Positions 34,618 through 43,563 of a stretch of 64,000 bases of DNA are shown here, one piece after another. The stretch's first letter is position 1. Every line of letters starts with the position of its first letter. The DNA comes from Malassezia japonica (lineage: Eukaryota > Basidiomycota > Malasseziomycetes > Malasseziales > Malasseziaceae). The notes below the pieces were generated by a model that was not told the origin of the DNA, made no database searches, and saw only the letters and a program-made list of their open reading frames with translations. The DNA is taken from positions 248,001 to 312,000 of the forward strand of contig NC_083373.1 of NCBI RefSeq assembly GCF_029542785.1, written 5' to 3'. Made by a program: the position numbers and the translations under genes.

Positions 34618-36867
34618 ATGGTCCACGCTGCTACATTCCGTGCGAGCGTGCTCCTCGCCGTGTGCGCTTGCACCTCGGTGATGGCAGCTAGCTCGTCGTC
34701 GAGCTCGACGCCCCTCATTTCCACCAAGACTGCCGGCACGGATGTGTACACCGCCCCCTCGGCCTTCCCGACGTCCGAGTTCCCCTCGATGGACTTTATG
34801 CCCAAGAGCCAGGAAGCCGAGCCCCGCCCTGTTATTACGCGCATCGAGGGTGGCCATTTTGACGACTCGCTCGTGAACCCCACGCAGCTTCCCGAGTCGA
34901 ACGCCAAGAGCGAGGGTGTGCTTCCCAAACCCTCACCGAGCGCCGCTGCCAAGGTCGGCAACAAGAACAAGTTCCGCAAGATGGCCATCGCGCAGATCTC
35001 GGAGCTCTTCGACACGAACAACACGGCCAAGACCACCTGCGACAAGTGTCGCAAGGCCCTGCAGGCCGCTCAGAAGGTCGCGTGGGCCGCGCCTTCGATG
35101 GTCCCTGAGCTGATGATTGAGATGTGCAAGAAGTACAACTACACCACCACCCCCACCGCTGCCCAGGGCTGTGAGGACATGCTTTCCCGCGGCTCGCTGG
35201 GCGGTGTCTACACCCAGGCGCTGAGCTACGCCAACTTCTCGGACGGTTCGCCCTCGCTCGACTACCTGTGTGCCACGTACATCAGCGGCAAGTCGTGTGA
35301 CGTGCCCAAGATGGAGGTGCTCTCGAAGGACTTCCTCTCGAGCTGGTTCAAGGGCAAGCCCACCGCCCCGGAGGAGGTGAAGAAGCGCTCGAAGAAGACT
35401 GGTAAGAAGCAGGACAAGCCCCTGCGCACCCTGCATGTTTCCGACTTCCACGTCGACCCCCGCTACATGGTCGGTGCCGAGGCCAAGTGCACCAGTGGCC
35501 AGTGCTGCCGTGCGAACTCGTTCAACAGCACCATCTGGAAGAAGACCGACTTCAAGCAGGGCTCTCTGCCCAAGGAGAACATCTCGCAGCCCGCCAACTA
35601 CTGGGGTGAGTTCACCTGTGACCCCCCGTGGTCGCTCATTGCCTCGGGTATGCAGGGCATCAGCGGTCTCGTGAAGAAGGACGGTCCGCTGGACCTCGGT
35701 ATCTTTACCGGTGACCTGACGACCCACGACGAGGACAACCACATCTCGGTTGACCTGGTCAAGTACGCCGAGCAGTCGCTCTACGACATGTTCCACCGCC
35801 ACATGGGCAACGCTACGATGGTTGTTGCGCTCGGCAACCACGACTCGTCGCCCGCGGACTTTGCTGCGCCCAGCAACCTGCCCGACGGTCGTGCCGATCA
35901 GTTCTCGTGGAACTACGAGAATGTCGCTTCGCTCGTCAAGTCCGAGGGTTGGGGTAACAACTCGGTCGCCAAGAAGATCCGCTCGCACTACGGTGGTTAC
36001 TCGGTGAGCCCCCGCCACGGTCTCCGCATCATTGCCCTGAACTCCGACTTCTGGTACAAGGGCAACACCTTTAGCTACCTCAACCTGAACAAGCCCGACC
36101 CCAGTGGCATGCTTCGCTGGTTCACCGACGAGCTTCAAGAGGCGGAGAACAGCAACGAGCGTGCGTGGGTCGTTGCCCACGTGCCCACCGGCTGGGACGG
36201 CGGCAACTCGCTCGACGCCCCCACCAACCTGTTCTACCACATTGTCTCGCGCTACACGCATACCATTGCCCAGATCTTCTTCGGTCACACGCACGAGGAC
36301 CAGTTCCACCTCTTCTACGAGATGTCGAACGGTAACGCGACCTCGGCCTCGCGCAAGACCGAAGACGCGACGGCCCACGCCTTCCTTGGCCCCTCGCTCA
36401 CCCCCCTGAGCAAGGTGCAGCCGTCGCTGCGTATCTACGATGTGGACCCTGAGACTTACGAGGTGATGGACTACAGCCAGTACTTCACCCCCATTAGCGA
36501 GTTCAAGAACCTGAAGGAGGCCGGCCCCGTCTGGCACCTGCTCTACAAGGCCCGTGAGACCTACTCCAACTTCACTGCCTCGCAGAAGGCTGGCACCTAC
36601 GCCGCGCCCGTCAAGCTGAACAACGGCGTGTGGCCCAAGAGCGCCTCTCTCAATGCTAGCTTCTGGGCCGCGCTCACTGACGAGATGGAGCAGCGCCCCG
36701 AGCTGGTCGAGCTCCACCAGATCTACCAGGGCCGCAACAGCCCCAAGTCGTGGGCCTGCACCACCGATGACTGCCACAAGGCCAAGGTGTGCTACATGCG
36801 CTCTGGCTCTTCTTCGCTCGGTCGCGCCTGCCCCAAGGGCTACGGCTCGGTCCAGGGCAGCCACTAG
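34618..36867 (+). CDS. Secreted acid-sphingomyelinase-like phosphodiesterase, copy 3
   Basis: This is a 749-residue, single-exon protein. The signal peptide is MVHAATFRASVLLAVCACTSVMA. The mature start is of the second sub-group (VYTAPSAFPTSEFPSMDFMP). The saposin-B region is TTCDKCRKALQAAQ ... MIEMCKKYNYTTTP ... GCEDML ... YLCATYISGKSCD. Metal motifs are D276/H278 in SDFHVDPRY (Phe instead of Leu between the ligands), FTGDLTTHD, LGNHDSSPAD, VVAHVPTGW (Ala before the His instead of Gly) and FFGHTHEDQF. A linker RSKKTGKKQDKPLR before the catalytic domain is shared with copy 4. Catalytic residues are intact, so it should be active. Codon bias is strong. Confidence 0.92.
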   Translation: MVHAATFRASVLLAVCACTSVMAASSSSSSTPLISTKTAGTDVYTAPSAFPTSEFPSMDFMPKSQEAEPRPVITRIEGGHFDDSLVNPTQLPESNAKSEGVLPKPSPSAAAKVGNKNKFRKMAIAQISELFDTNNTAKTTCDKCRKALQAAQKVAWAAPSMVPELMIEMCKKYNYTTTPTAAQGCEDMLSRGSLGGVYTQALSYANFSDGSPSLDYLCATYISGKSCDVPKMEVLSKDFLSSWFKGKPTAPEEVKKRSKKTGKKQDKPLRTLHVSDFHVDPRYMVGAEAKCTSGQCCRANSFNSTIWKKTDFKQGSLPKENISQPANYWGEFTCDPPWSLIASGMQGISGLVKKDGPLDLGIFTGDLTTHDEDNHISVDLVKYAEQSLYDMFHRHMGNATMVVALGNHDSSPADFAAPSNLPDGRADQFSWNYENVASLVKSEGWGNNSVAKKIRSHYGGYSVSPRHGLRIIALNSDFWYKGNTFSYLNLNKPDPSGMLRWFTDELQEAENSNERAWVVAHVPTGWDGGNSLDAPTNLFYHIVSRYTHTIAQIFFGHTHEDQFHLFYEMSNGNATSASRKTEDATAHAFLGPSLTPLSKVQPSLRIYDVDPETYEVMDYSQYFTPISEFKNLKEAGPVWHLLYKARETYSNFTASQKAGTYAAPVKLNNGVWPKSASLNASFWAALTDEMEQRPELVELHQIYQGRNSPKSWACTTDDCHKAKVCYMRSGSSSLGRACPKGYGSVQGSH

Positions 36868-37051
36868 GCGTAGTTTCGTAGTTGTGGTTTCGGTTTGCTA
36901 AATTTCATGGACAATGCGCACGGACCCCCTCGTGCCCACCGCCGCCGCGTTTGGGCTGGGTTGGCACGTGCGAATCCGCAGCGGCCCATTGGCCCCGCCC
37001 CAATTAATGCCGGAGGGTGTGGAGAATGAAACTTGGCGCCTGTCGTGTGCA

Positions 37052-37058
37052 TTAAATA
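37052..37058 (+). promoter_or_regulatory. TATA-like box of sphingomyelinase copy 4
   Basis: TTAAATA begins 46 nt before the ATG at 37098. CACGTG lies further upstream at 36965-36970. Confidence 0.55.
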
Positions 37059-37097
37059 GGCGCGGTTCGCACCGGCTTCCCTCCCCACCTTGCTGCC

Positions 37098-39329
37098 ATG
37101 AAGACTAGCCTCGTTTCGGCGTCGGCGCTCCTTGCGCTGGGCGCCATTGCTCCTGTGATGGCCAAGAGCCCGTCGCAGTATGTCGCTACGACGTCCTTCG
37201 GCCCGGACGCCTACACTGTCCCTGCGGCCTTCCCCACCTCCGAGTTCCCGTCCATGGACTTTATGCCCAAGAGCCAGGAGGCTGAGCCCCGTCCCGTGAT
37301 CACGCGCGTGGATGGTGGCAAGTTTGAAGACACGCTTGTGAACCCCACGCAGCTTCCCAACATGGCCTCGGCAAGTGAGGCCGTCTTCCCTCTGGCCACG
37401 CAGAGCGCGCAGGCGGCCGCTAACAACACCAACTTCCGCGAACAGGCGCTGACCAACTTTACGAACCTGCTCAACGATAAGGGTCAGTCCGACTGCCAGA
37501 AGTGCCGTCTTGCGCTCCAGCTTGGCCAGCGCGTCGTCCAGGGTGCCCCGTCGCTTGGTCCTGCGCTGATGGTGCAGCTTTGCCAGCAGTACAACTACAC
37601 GACTACACCGACTGTCAAAATTGGCTGCGAAAACAAGTACGGTGCCTCGGCCCTTGGCGCTGTCCTTACGCAGGTCCTGAGCTACTCCAACTTTACCGAC
37701 GACTCACCCACGCTGGACTACCTGTGTGCTATGCAGGTGACCAGCCAGCCGTGCCCCATCCCCCAGCAGGATGTGTTCACCCCCGAGTTCCTCTCGGACT
37801 GGTTCAAGGGCAAGCCTGTCCCGCCTCCCGAGATTGAGTCGCGCTCGAAGAAGACCGGTAAGAAGCAGGACAAGCCGCTGCGCGCGCTGCACGTCTCTGA
37901 CTTCCACGTCGACCCTCGCTACGTGGTCGACTCGGAGGCTGCGTGCAGCGGCTACCCCTGCTGCCGCGCCGACTCGTACAACAGCACGCTCTGGAGCAAG
38001 CCCGTGTTTGACGTGGGCACGCTCCCCAAGGAGAACATTTCGGAGCCTGCCAACTACTGGGGCCACTACCAGTGCGACCCTCCGTGGGGCCTCGTTGCCG
38101 CTGGTATGCAGGGCATTAGCGGCATTACCGAGAAGGACGGTGCGCTGGACTTTGGTGTCTTTACCGGTGATCTGACGACGCACGACGCGACGAACCACAT
38201 TTCGAGGGACCTTGTCAAGTACGCCGAGCAGTCGCTCTTTGACATGTTCCACCGCCACATGGGCAATGCCACGATGGTCGTTGCGCTCGGCAACCACGAC
38301 ACGTCGCCCTCGGACCAGACCGCGCCTGCGGGTCTCCCCGATGGCCGTGGCGACCAGTTCTCGTGGAACTACGAGAACGTCGCCTCGCTCGTCAAGTCGG
38401 AGGGCTGGGGCAACGACTCGACGGCCGAGAGCATCCGCTCGCACTACGCCGGCTACTCGGTGAGCCCCCGCCAGGGCTTCCGCATCATTGCGCTGAACTC
38501 GGACATGTGGTACAAGGGCAACTTCTTCGCCTACATGAACCTGAGCAACCCTGACCAGAGCGGCATGCTCCGCTGGTTCACCGACCAGCTGCAGGAGGCC
38601 GAGGACCGCAACGAGCGTGTCTGGGTCGTCGCCCACGTTCTCACCGGCTGGAACGGCGGTGACGCGCTCGACAACCCCTCGAACCTGATCTACCACATTG
38701 TCTCGCGCTACTCAAACACCATTGCGCACCTCTTCTTTGGCCACTCGCACGAGGACATGTTCCAGCTGTACTACAACGCGACCAACGGCAACTCGACCTC
38801 GGCGAGCCGCAAGTCGGCGGACGTCAAGGCGCACGCCTTTGTCGGCCCGTCGCTCACGCCACTCACCAACGTCCAGCCGTCGCTGCGTATCTACGAGGTG
38901 GACCCCGAGACTTACGAGGTGATGGACTACCACCAGTACTTTACCCCCATCTCGGACTTTAAGAACGCTACGAGCCAGGGCCCCATCTGGCACGAGCTCT
39001 ACTCGGCGCGCGAGACCTACTCGAACCTCAGCGCCGCGCAGCAGGCTGGCACCTACGCTGCGCCGGTCGCCCTCGAGAACGGCATGTGGCCCAAGAGCGC
39101 CCCGCTCAACGCTAGCTTCTGGGCGGCGGTGACCGACGAGATGGAGCAGCGCCCCGAGCTGGTCGAGCTCCACCACCTCTACCAGGGCCGCAACTCGCCG
39201 CGCTCGCCGGCGTGCAACACGGACGAGTGCCACAAGGCCAAGGTGTGCTACATGCGCTCCGGTTCCTCTTCGCTCGGCCGCGCCTGCCCCAAGGGCTACG
39301 GCTCGGTCCAGAGCGCTTTTGATGTTTGA
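37098..39329 (+). CDS. Secreted acid-sphingomyelinase-like phosphodiesterase, copy 4
   Basis: This is a 743-residue, single-exon protein. The signal peptide is MKTSLVSASALLALGAIAPVMA. It is the closest relative of copy 3: the mature start FPTSEFPSMDFMPKSQEAEP and the linker RSKKTGKKQDKPLR are identical, and many blocks are near-identical at DNA level. The saposin-B domain is SDCQKCRLALQLGQ ... VQLCQQYNYTTTP ... YLCAMQVTSQPC. Metal motifs are D268/H270 (SDFHVDPRY), FTGDLTTHD, LGNHDTSPSD, VVAHVLTGW and FFGHSHEDMF, where Ser replaces the Thr found in the other copies between the last two His ligands. Probably a recent duplicate of copy 3. Confidence 0.92.
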   Translation: MKTSLVSASALLALGAIAPVMAKSPSQYVATTSFGPDAYTVPAAFPTSEFPSMDFMPKSQEAEPRPVITRVDGGKFEDTLVNPTQLPNMASASEAVFPLATQSAQAAANNTNFREQALTNFTNLLNDKGQSDCQKCRLALQLGQRVVQGAPSLGPALMVQLCQQYNYTTTPTVKIGCENKYGASALGAVLTQVLSYSNFTDDSPTLDYLCAMQVTSQPCPIPQQDVFTPEFLSDWFKGKPVPPPEIESRSKKTGKKQDKPLRALHVSDFHVDPRYVVDSEAACSGYPCCRADSYNSTLWSKPVFDVGTLPKENISEPANYWGHYQCDPPWGLVAAGMQGISGITEKDGALDFGVFTGDLTTHDATNHISRDLVKYAEQSLFDMFHRHMGNATMVVALGNHDTSPSDQTAPAGLPDGRGDQFSWNYENVASLVKSEGWGNDSTAESIRSHYAGYSVSPRQGFRIIALNSDMWYKGNFFAYMNLSNPDQSGMLRWFTDQLQEAEDRNERVWVVAHVLTGWNGGDALDNPSNLIYHIVSRYSNTIAHLFFGHSHEDMFQLYYNATNGNSTSASRKSADVKAHAFVGPSLTPLTNVQPSLRIYEVDPETYEVMDYHQYFTPISDFKNATSQGPIWHELYSARETYSNLSAAQQAGTYAAPVALENGMWPKSAPLNASFWAAVTDEMEQRPELVELHHLYQGRNSPRSPACNTDECHKAKVCYMRSGSSSLGRACPKGYGSVQSAFDV

Positions 39330-39412
39330 TAGCTTGGTTTTTAGAATGCAATGTGGCACGTGCGATCTTTGTCCAATCCAGATCGAGGCGCGCCTGCGCG
39401 CTGTCGTGGACC

Positions 39413-41722
39413 ATGTACCGCCCGGAGAGCGATGCTGCCGAGCTGCAGCCCCTGCACGGCGCAGAGGACGATGTTGCTCCGCGTGCCCAGCTGCGGTCGA
39501 CGCGCCGCATCGTCAAGGGGCTCGTGCTCGTCGCCGCGGCACTGTTTGCCGTAGGCATCTGCTGGCCGACGAAGCCTGCCGCGGTGCCGCCCCTCGTCAA
39601 GGACCGCGCCGTGTACACCGCGCCGGCCGCGTTTCCCACGAGCGAGTTTCCGGCGATGGACTACATGCCCAAGGGGCAGGAGGGCGTGCCACGCCCGGTG
39701 ATCACCAAGGTGCGCGGCGGACGCTATCCCGATGCGCTCGTGAATCCCACGCAGCTGCCTACTGCGGCGCCCACGAGCGAGGGCGTGCTGCCGCTGCCGA
39801 GCGCAGCGGTGCCCCAAAAGAAGCAAAACACCTTTCGCAAGGACGCGATGGACAAGCTCACGAACCTCTTTACAAGCGGGCAGTCGAACTGCGACAAGTG
39901 CCTACACGCGCTGCAATACGGCCAGGAAATCGCTCGCGCGGCGCCGCACCTCGTGCCGGACATGATGGTCGAGCTGTGTGAGTCGTTCGAGTTTGCGCGC
40001 TCCTCGTCGTCCGTCGAGCGGGGGTGCAAAGGCACGTTTGGCCTCGCACAGTGGGGCGGTCCTTATACGCAGATGCTCAGCTATGCGAACCTGAGCACGG
40101 GCTCGCCGACGGCCGCCTACCTCTGTGCCAAGTACATCAAAGGGAAGCACTGCGCGATGCCCCCGACGCCGGCCCTCTCGGACGCTTTTCTCCACGCATG
40201 GTTTGGCGGGCAGCGCGAGGCGCCGGCATCGGTCGCGACGCGCTCGAAAAAGACGGGTGCGCCGCGTGCGAAACCGCTGCGTACGCTGCACATTTCCGAC
40301 TTCCACGTCGATCCACGCTACCTGGTAGGATCCGAGAGCAACTGCGACAATGGCCAATGCTGCCGTGCGGATTCGTACAACTCGACGCTGTGGAACCAGA
40401 CGTCGTTTGCGCCAAACTCGATTCCCAAGGCGAACCTCTCCGCCCCGGCAGGCTACTGGGGCAGCTACCACTGCGACGCGCCTTGGTCGCTGATTGCGGC
40501 CGGCATGCAAGGCATCAGCGGCCTGATTCAATCCGACGGCCCGCTCGACCTCGGCGTCTTTACCGGCGATCTCACGACGCACGACCAGCACGAGCACATC
40601 TCGCGCGATCTCGTGATGTACTCGGAGCAGGCGCTCTTTGATATGTTGCACCGGCACATGGGCAGCGCGCCGCTCGTTCCGGCGCTCGGCAACCACGACT
40701 ACTCGCCGTCGGACTTTGCCGCGATGCCGGGTCTGCCGGACGGCCGCTCCGACCAGCTCAGCTGGAACTATGAGAACGTCGCGGCACTCGTCAAGGCGAA
40801 TGGATGGGGAAACGACTCGGCGGCCGAGGCGATCCGCAAGCACTATGGCGGCTACTCGGTGAGCCCGCGGCAGGGATTGCGCGTCATTTCGCTCAATTCC
40901 GACTTTTGGTACAAGAGCAACCCGATGGCGTATCTGCACGCAGAAGACCCCGACGTCGGCGGCATGCTCCGCTGGCTCACCGACGAGCTGCAGGCAGCCG
41001 AGAACCAGAACGAGCGTGCGTGGATCGTTGCCCATGTGCTCTCGGGCTGGGACGGCAGCAACGGCCTGGAGGCGCCGACGAACCTCTTTTACCAAATCGT
41101 GTCGCGGTACGAGCACACGATCGCCCACATCTTTTTCGGACATACCCACGAGGACCAATTCCAGCTCTTTTACCGCGGAACCAACGGTGACTCGTCCAAG
41201 GCGAGCCGCAAGACAAAGGATGCCAACGCGTTTGCGTTCATCGGCCCGTCGCTCACACCGCTCAACAATGTGCAGCCCGCGCTGCGCATCTACGAGGTGG
41301 ACCCCGAGACGTACGAGGTGATGGACTACCTCCAGTACTACTCGCCGGTCGACGAATTTCCCCACGGCGTCAAGCACGGGCCGGTGTGGCGCCTCTTGTA
41401 CAAGGCCCGCGAGACCTATCAGGACTTTTCGGTGTCGGTGCGCACCAAGAAGTACGCGGCACCGGTCGCGCTCGAAAGTGGCCTGTGGCCACGCGATGCG
41501 CCGCTCAACGCGTCTTTCTGGGCGGCGGTGACCGACGAGATGGAACAGCGCCCATCGCTCCTCGAGCTCCACCACCTGTACCAGAGCCGCAAGAGCCCCA
41601 AGTCGCCCAAGTGCGGCACGGCGGCGTGCCACCAGGCCAAGCTGTGCTACATGCGCTCGGGCTCGGGCTCGCTCGGCCGCCAGTGCCCAAAGGGATACTC
41701 GTCCGTACAAAAAGATAGCTAA
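39413..41722 (+). CDS. Membrane-anchored acid-sphingomyelinase-like phosphodiesterase, copy 5
   Basis: This is a 769-residue, single-exon protein. Unlike copies 1-4 it has no cleavable signal. The acidic cytosolic N-terminus (MYRPESDAAELQPLHGAEDD) is followed by RSTRR and one hydrophobic helix (residues about 33-51, VKGLVLVAAALFAVGICW), a type II signal anchor. The ectodomain is of the copy 3/4 sub-group (FPTSEFPAMDYMPKGQEG). The saposin-B domain is SNCDKCLHALQYGQ ... VELCESFEF. Metal motifs are D296/H298 (SDFHVDPRYL), FTGDLTTHD, LGNHDYSPSD, IVAHVLSGW and FFGHTHEDQF. The ATG at 39413 is the first in frame; earlier codons of the open frame lack an ATG. No TATA-like box is seen. Its TAA abuts the convergent stop of the next gene. 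Confidence 0.9.
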   Translation: MYRPESDAAELQPLHGAEDDVAPRAQLRSTRRIVKGLVLVAAALFAVGICWPTKPAAVPPLVKDRAVYTAPAAFPTSEFPAMDYMPKGQEGVPRPVITKVRGGRYPDALVNPTQLPTAAPTSEGVLPLPSAAVPQKKQNTFRKDAMDKLTNLFTSGQSNCDKCLHALQYGQEIARAAPHLVPDMMVELCESFEFARSSSSVERGCKGTFGLAQWGGPYTQMLSYANLSTGSPTAAYLCAKYIKGKHCAMPPTPALSDAFLHAWFGGQREAPASVATRSKKTGAPRAKPLRTLHISDFHVDPRYLVGSESNCDNGQCCRADSYNSTLWNQTSFAPNSIPKANLSAPAGYWGSYHCDAPWSLIAAGMQGISGLIQSDGPLDLGVFTGDLTTHDQHEHISRDLVMYSEQALFDMLHRHMGSAPLVPALGNHDYSPSDFAAMPGLPDGRSDQLSWNYENVAALVKANGWGNDSAAEAIRKHYGGYSVSPRQGLRVISLNSDFWYKSNPMAYLHAEDPDVGGMLRWLTDELQAAENQNERAWIVAHVLSGWDGSNGLEAPTNLFYQIVSRYEHTIAHIFFGHTHEDQFQLFYRGTNGDSSKASRKTKDANAFAFIGPSLTPLNNVQPALRIYEVDPETYEVMDYLQYYSPVDEFPHGVKHGPVWRLLYKARETYQDFSVSVRTKKYAAPVALESGLWPRDAPLNASFWAAVTDEMEQRPSLLELHHLYQSRKSPKSPKCGTAACHQAKLCYMRSGSGSLGRQCPKGYSSVQKDS

Positions 41723-42115
41723 CTATATCCGCTTCGGCCCTTCGGCAAGAATCGCCTCGATCTGCTCGCGCGTGATGCGGTGCCGTGCGATCTCGGGGCC
41801 GACATCGTCCGTGTCTGCCGCATCGTCCCAGCGCAGGTGAAGCACGGGAATGTCATACTGGTACTTGCGCCGCCAGTGGCGCACATTCGTCAGAGAGTCG
41901 TCGCGGATGTTGTAGGTCGACACGGTAAACTCCATCGGGACTGTCTCGAGCACCTCTTTCGCCTCGTCGCACAGCTGGCAGTCTGTCCCCGAGAAGATGG
42001 TAATGTGGGGCGGACGCTGCGAATACAACCGTACTTGGGCGCCCACACGCGCCATCGCCGCACGCCGCGCCCCGCTCATAGCCAGCCGGGCCGTGCCACT
42101 CGAAGACAGGCGCAT
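41723..42115 (-). CDS. Glutaredoxin-like (DUF836) protein, probably mitochondrial
   Basis: This 130-residue protein starts at the ATG at 42115. The leader MRLSSSGTARLAMSGARRAAMARVGA is basic with no acidic residues, which suggests mitochondrial import. A thioredoxin-fold core follows (ITIFSGTDCQLCDEAKEVLE, with CxxC; then YQYDIPVLHLRWDD with the cis-Pro). This matches the glutaredoxin-like DUF836 family (yeast YDR286C, human C5orf63). The redox partner is unknown. The stop TAG (41725-41723) is immediately next to the sphingomyelinase copy 5 stop. Confidence 0.83.
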   Translation of the reverse strand: MRLSSSGTARLAMSGARRAAMARVGAQVRLYSQRPPHITIFSGTDCQLCDEAKEVLETVPMEFTVSTYNIRDDSLTNVRHWRRKYQYDIPVLHLRWDDAADTDDVGPEIARHRITREQIEAILAEGPKRI

Positions 42116-42211
42116 TGTGGAGGTCCAAATGATAGCTATGTAACGACAGATGCACAGCAACTAAGGGAGTGTACACTTCGGCGCAACCCAGGCGCCTTTT
42201 AAGGAATGAAA

Positions 42212-43563
42212 CTAGAACGCGCCGCGGTCGCTATACCGCTTCCAGCGCTGGCCCGACGAGTTGCGCCGAGGGTCCGCAGCGTAGAAGTCGGTGTCGTCGT
42301 CCTGCGGGTAGAGCCGCGAGCTGCGGCGGGGCGCCGCGTCCATCTCGTATTGGTCCACGTCCAGGTAAGGGTCATGGCTGCGACGGCGCACCTCGCGGCT
42401 CTTGCGGCGCGAAGGCACGTCATATTCGTAATCGTAATCGCCTGAGCTCTTGTGGGGAAGGAGGTCCGCGCGGCTCTCGCGGGCATGTGACCGGCCGCTG
42501 TGACGGCGGGAGTGGCCACCGTGGTGGTGGCTGCTGCTGTGGCGGCTGTGGCGGCGGTCATCCTCGATGTTCCGCGAGCTCCGCTTCGCAGGCACGCTGC
42601 CGGCGTGCGCGGGGTCGTAGACCATGGACTGGCGGTTGGGCGCCGGCGTCAGAGCCGAATCGTACGGCATCGAGGTGTCGTAAGCACGGCCCATGCCAGT
42701 CGACGCAACCGGCGCGGGTGCCGGGGCGGGTGCCGGGGCAGGGGCAGGGGTAGGGTCGGCGTAGATTTGGCTAGGACCATAGTCGTCGTAGCCACGGCCG
42801 ATGTTGTGGTGGGGCGTGCTGTAGTCGTAGAAGTCGTCCTGCTTCTGGTAGGTGGGAAGCGGCGTTTCGTACGTCCGACTCTCGTCGTGCGTGGGCCGGT
42901 TCATCGACCAGGCAAGGGCGATGAAGAAGAAACCGACAATCACGGCGGCCGTCGCGGCGACCTGGAGCCAGAGCGCGGGGCCGAACGACACATCGGTCGA
43001 TTCGACGTAATTAGCCGAAGAAAGCTGATCCCGGAGAGTATCGCGGCCCTTGATGAACATGATCAGCTCAATGACTAGAGTAGCGATCGAGAGCAGCGCA
43101 GCCCAGAAAGCAGCGAGTGTGAACAGCAACGAGTTGGAGCACATGGCAAGCAGCGCAGCACCCGCTGCCAGACCAGTAAAACCGGCCGATATAGGCTGGA
43201 GAACGAGAGCATAAGGGAGATTGTTAATGAAAGGAAGGGGAGTGTTCAGACCATTTGAGCCACCGCCGAACAGGTTTCTGATCGATTCCTGCTGGTAGCC
43301 CAGGCCCACTGCACTGCAATTATGCCCCGACGACGAGTTAACACAGATGCCCCAGATACCGAACTAGACATGAGCGTTTATTCAACGTACCAGCAACTCT
43401 TGGCCGGCCCCGGCAATTAGTTTCATAAAGTACAGTCCTTTAATGTACGGAAGCGAGACCGAGTTCTGCGTGAGTTTTTGCAACTTACCACAAGCTGCAA
43501 AACGAACGACGCTCCGATCAGGAGGAAGCCCAACAGGGCCGCAAGGCGGCCAGCTGTGCTCAT
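42212..43563 (-). CDS. PalI/Rim9-family (SUR7-like) four-TM membrane protein
   Basis: The spliced product is 433 residues. Exon 1 (43563-43489) encodes MSTAGRLAALLGFLLIGASFVLQLV, the first TM. A 23-nt intron (43488-43466; GTAAGT, branch CTCAC) leads to NSVSLPYIKGLYFMKLIAGAGQELL. A 27-nt intron (43390-43364; GTACGT, branch CTCAT) leads to FGIWGICVNSSSGHNCSAVGLGY. This carries the W-G-x-C signature of the SUR7/PalI family. Three more TM segments lie within residues about 85-200. The long cytosolic C-terminus is Pro-Ala repeats, His/Ser/Arg-rich and Tyr-rich. Rim9/PalI assists the ambient-pH receptor of the Rim101/PacC pathway. SUR7-type eisosome function is the alternative. Confidence 0.83.
42716..42755 (+). 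repeat. G-rich tract with seven G runs, quadruplex-prone
   Basis: Seven runs of three or four G are separated by 1-4 nt. They encode (on the minus strand) Pro-Ala repeats in the C-terminal tail of the PalI-like protein. The G-rich strand is the template strand. Confidence 0.7.

Noticed and set aside
29275..41722. Sphingomyelinase array as a horizontally acquired island
   Set aside because: No mobile element, no flanking repeats and codon use like the host for copies 2-5. Duplication in place is simpler.
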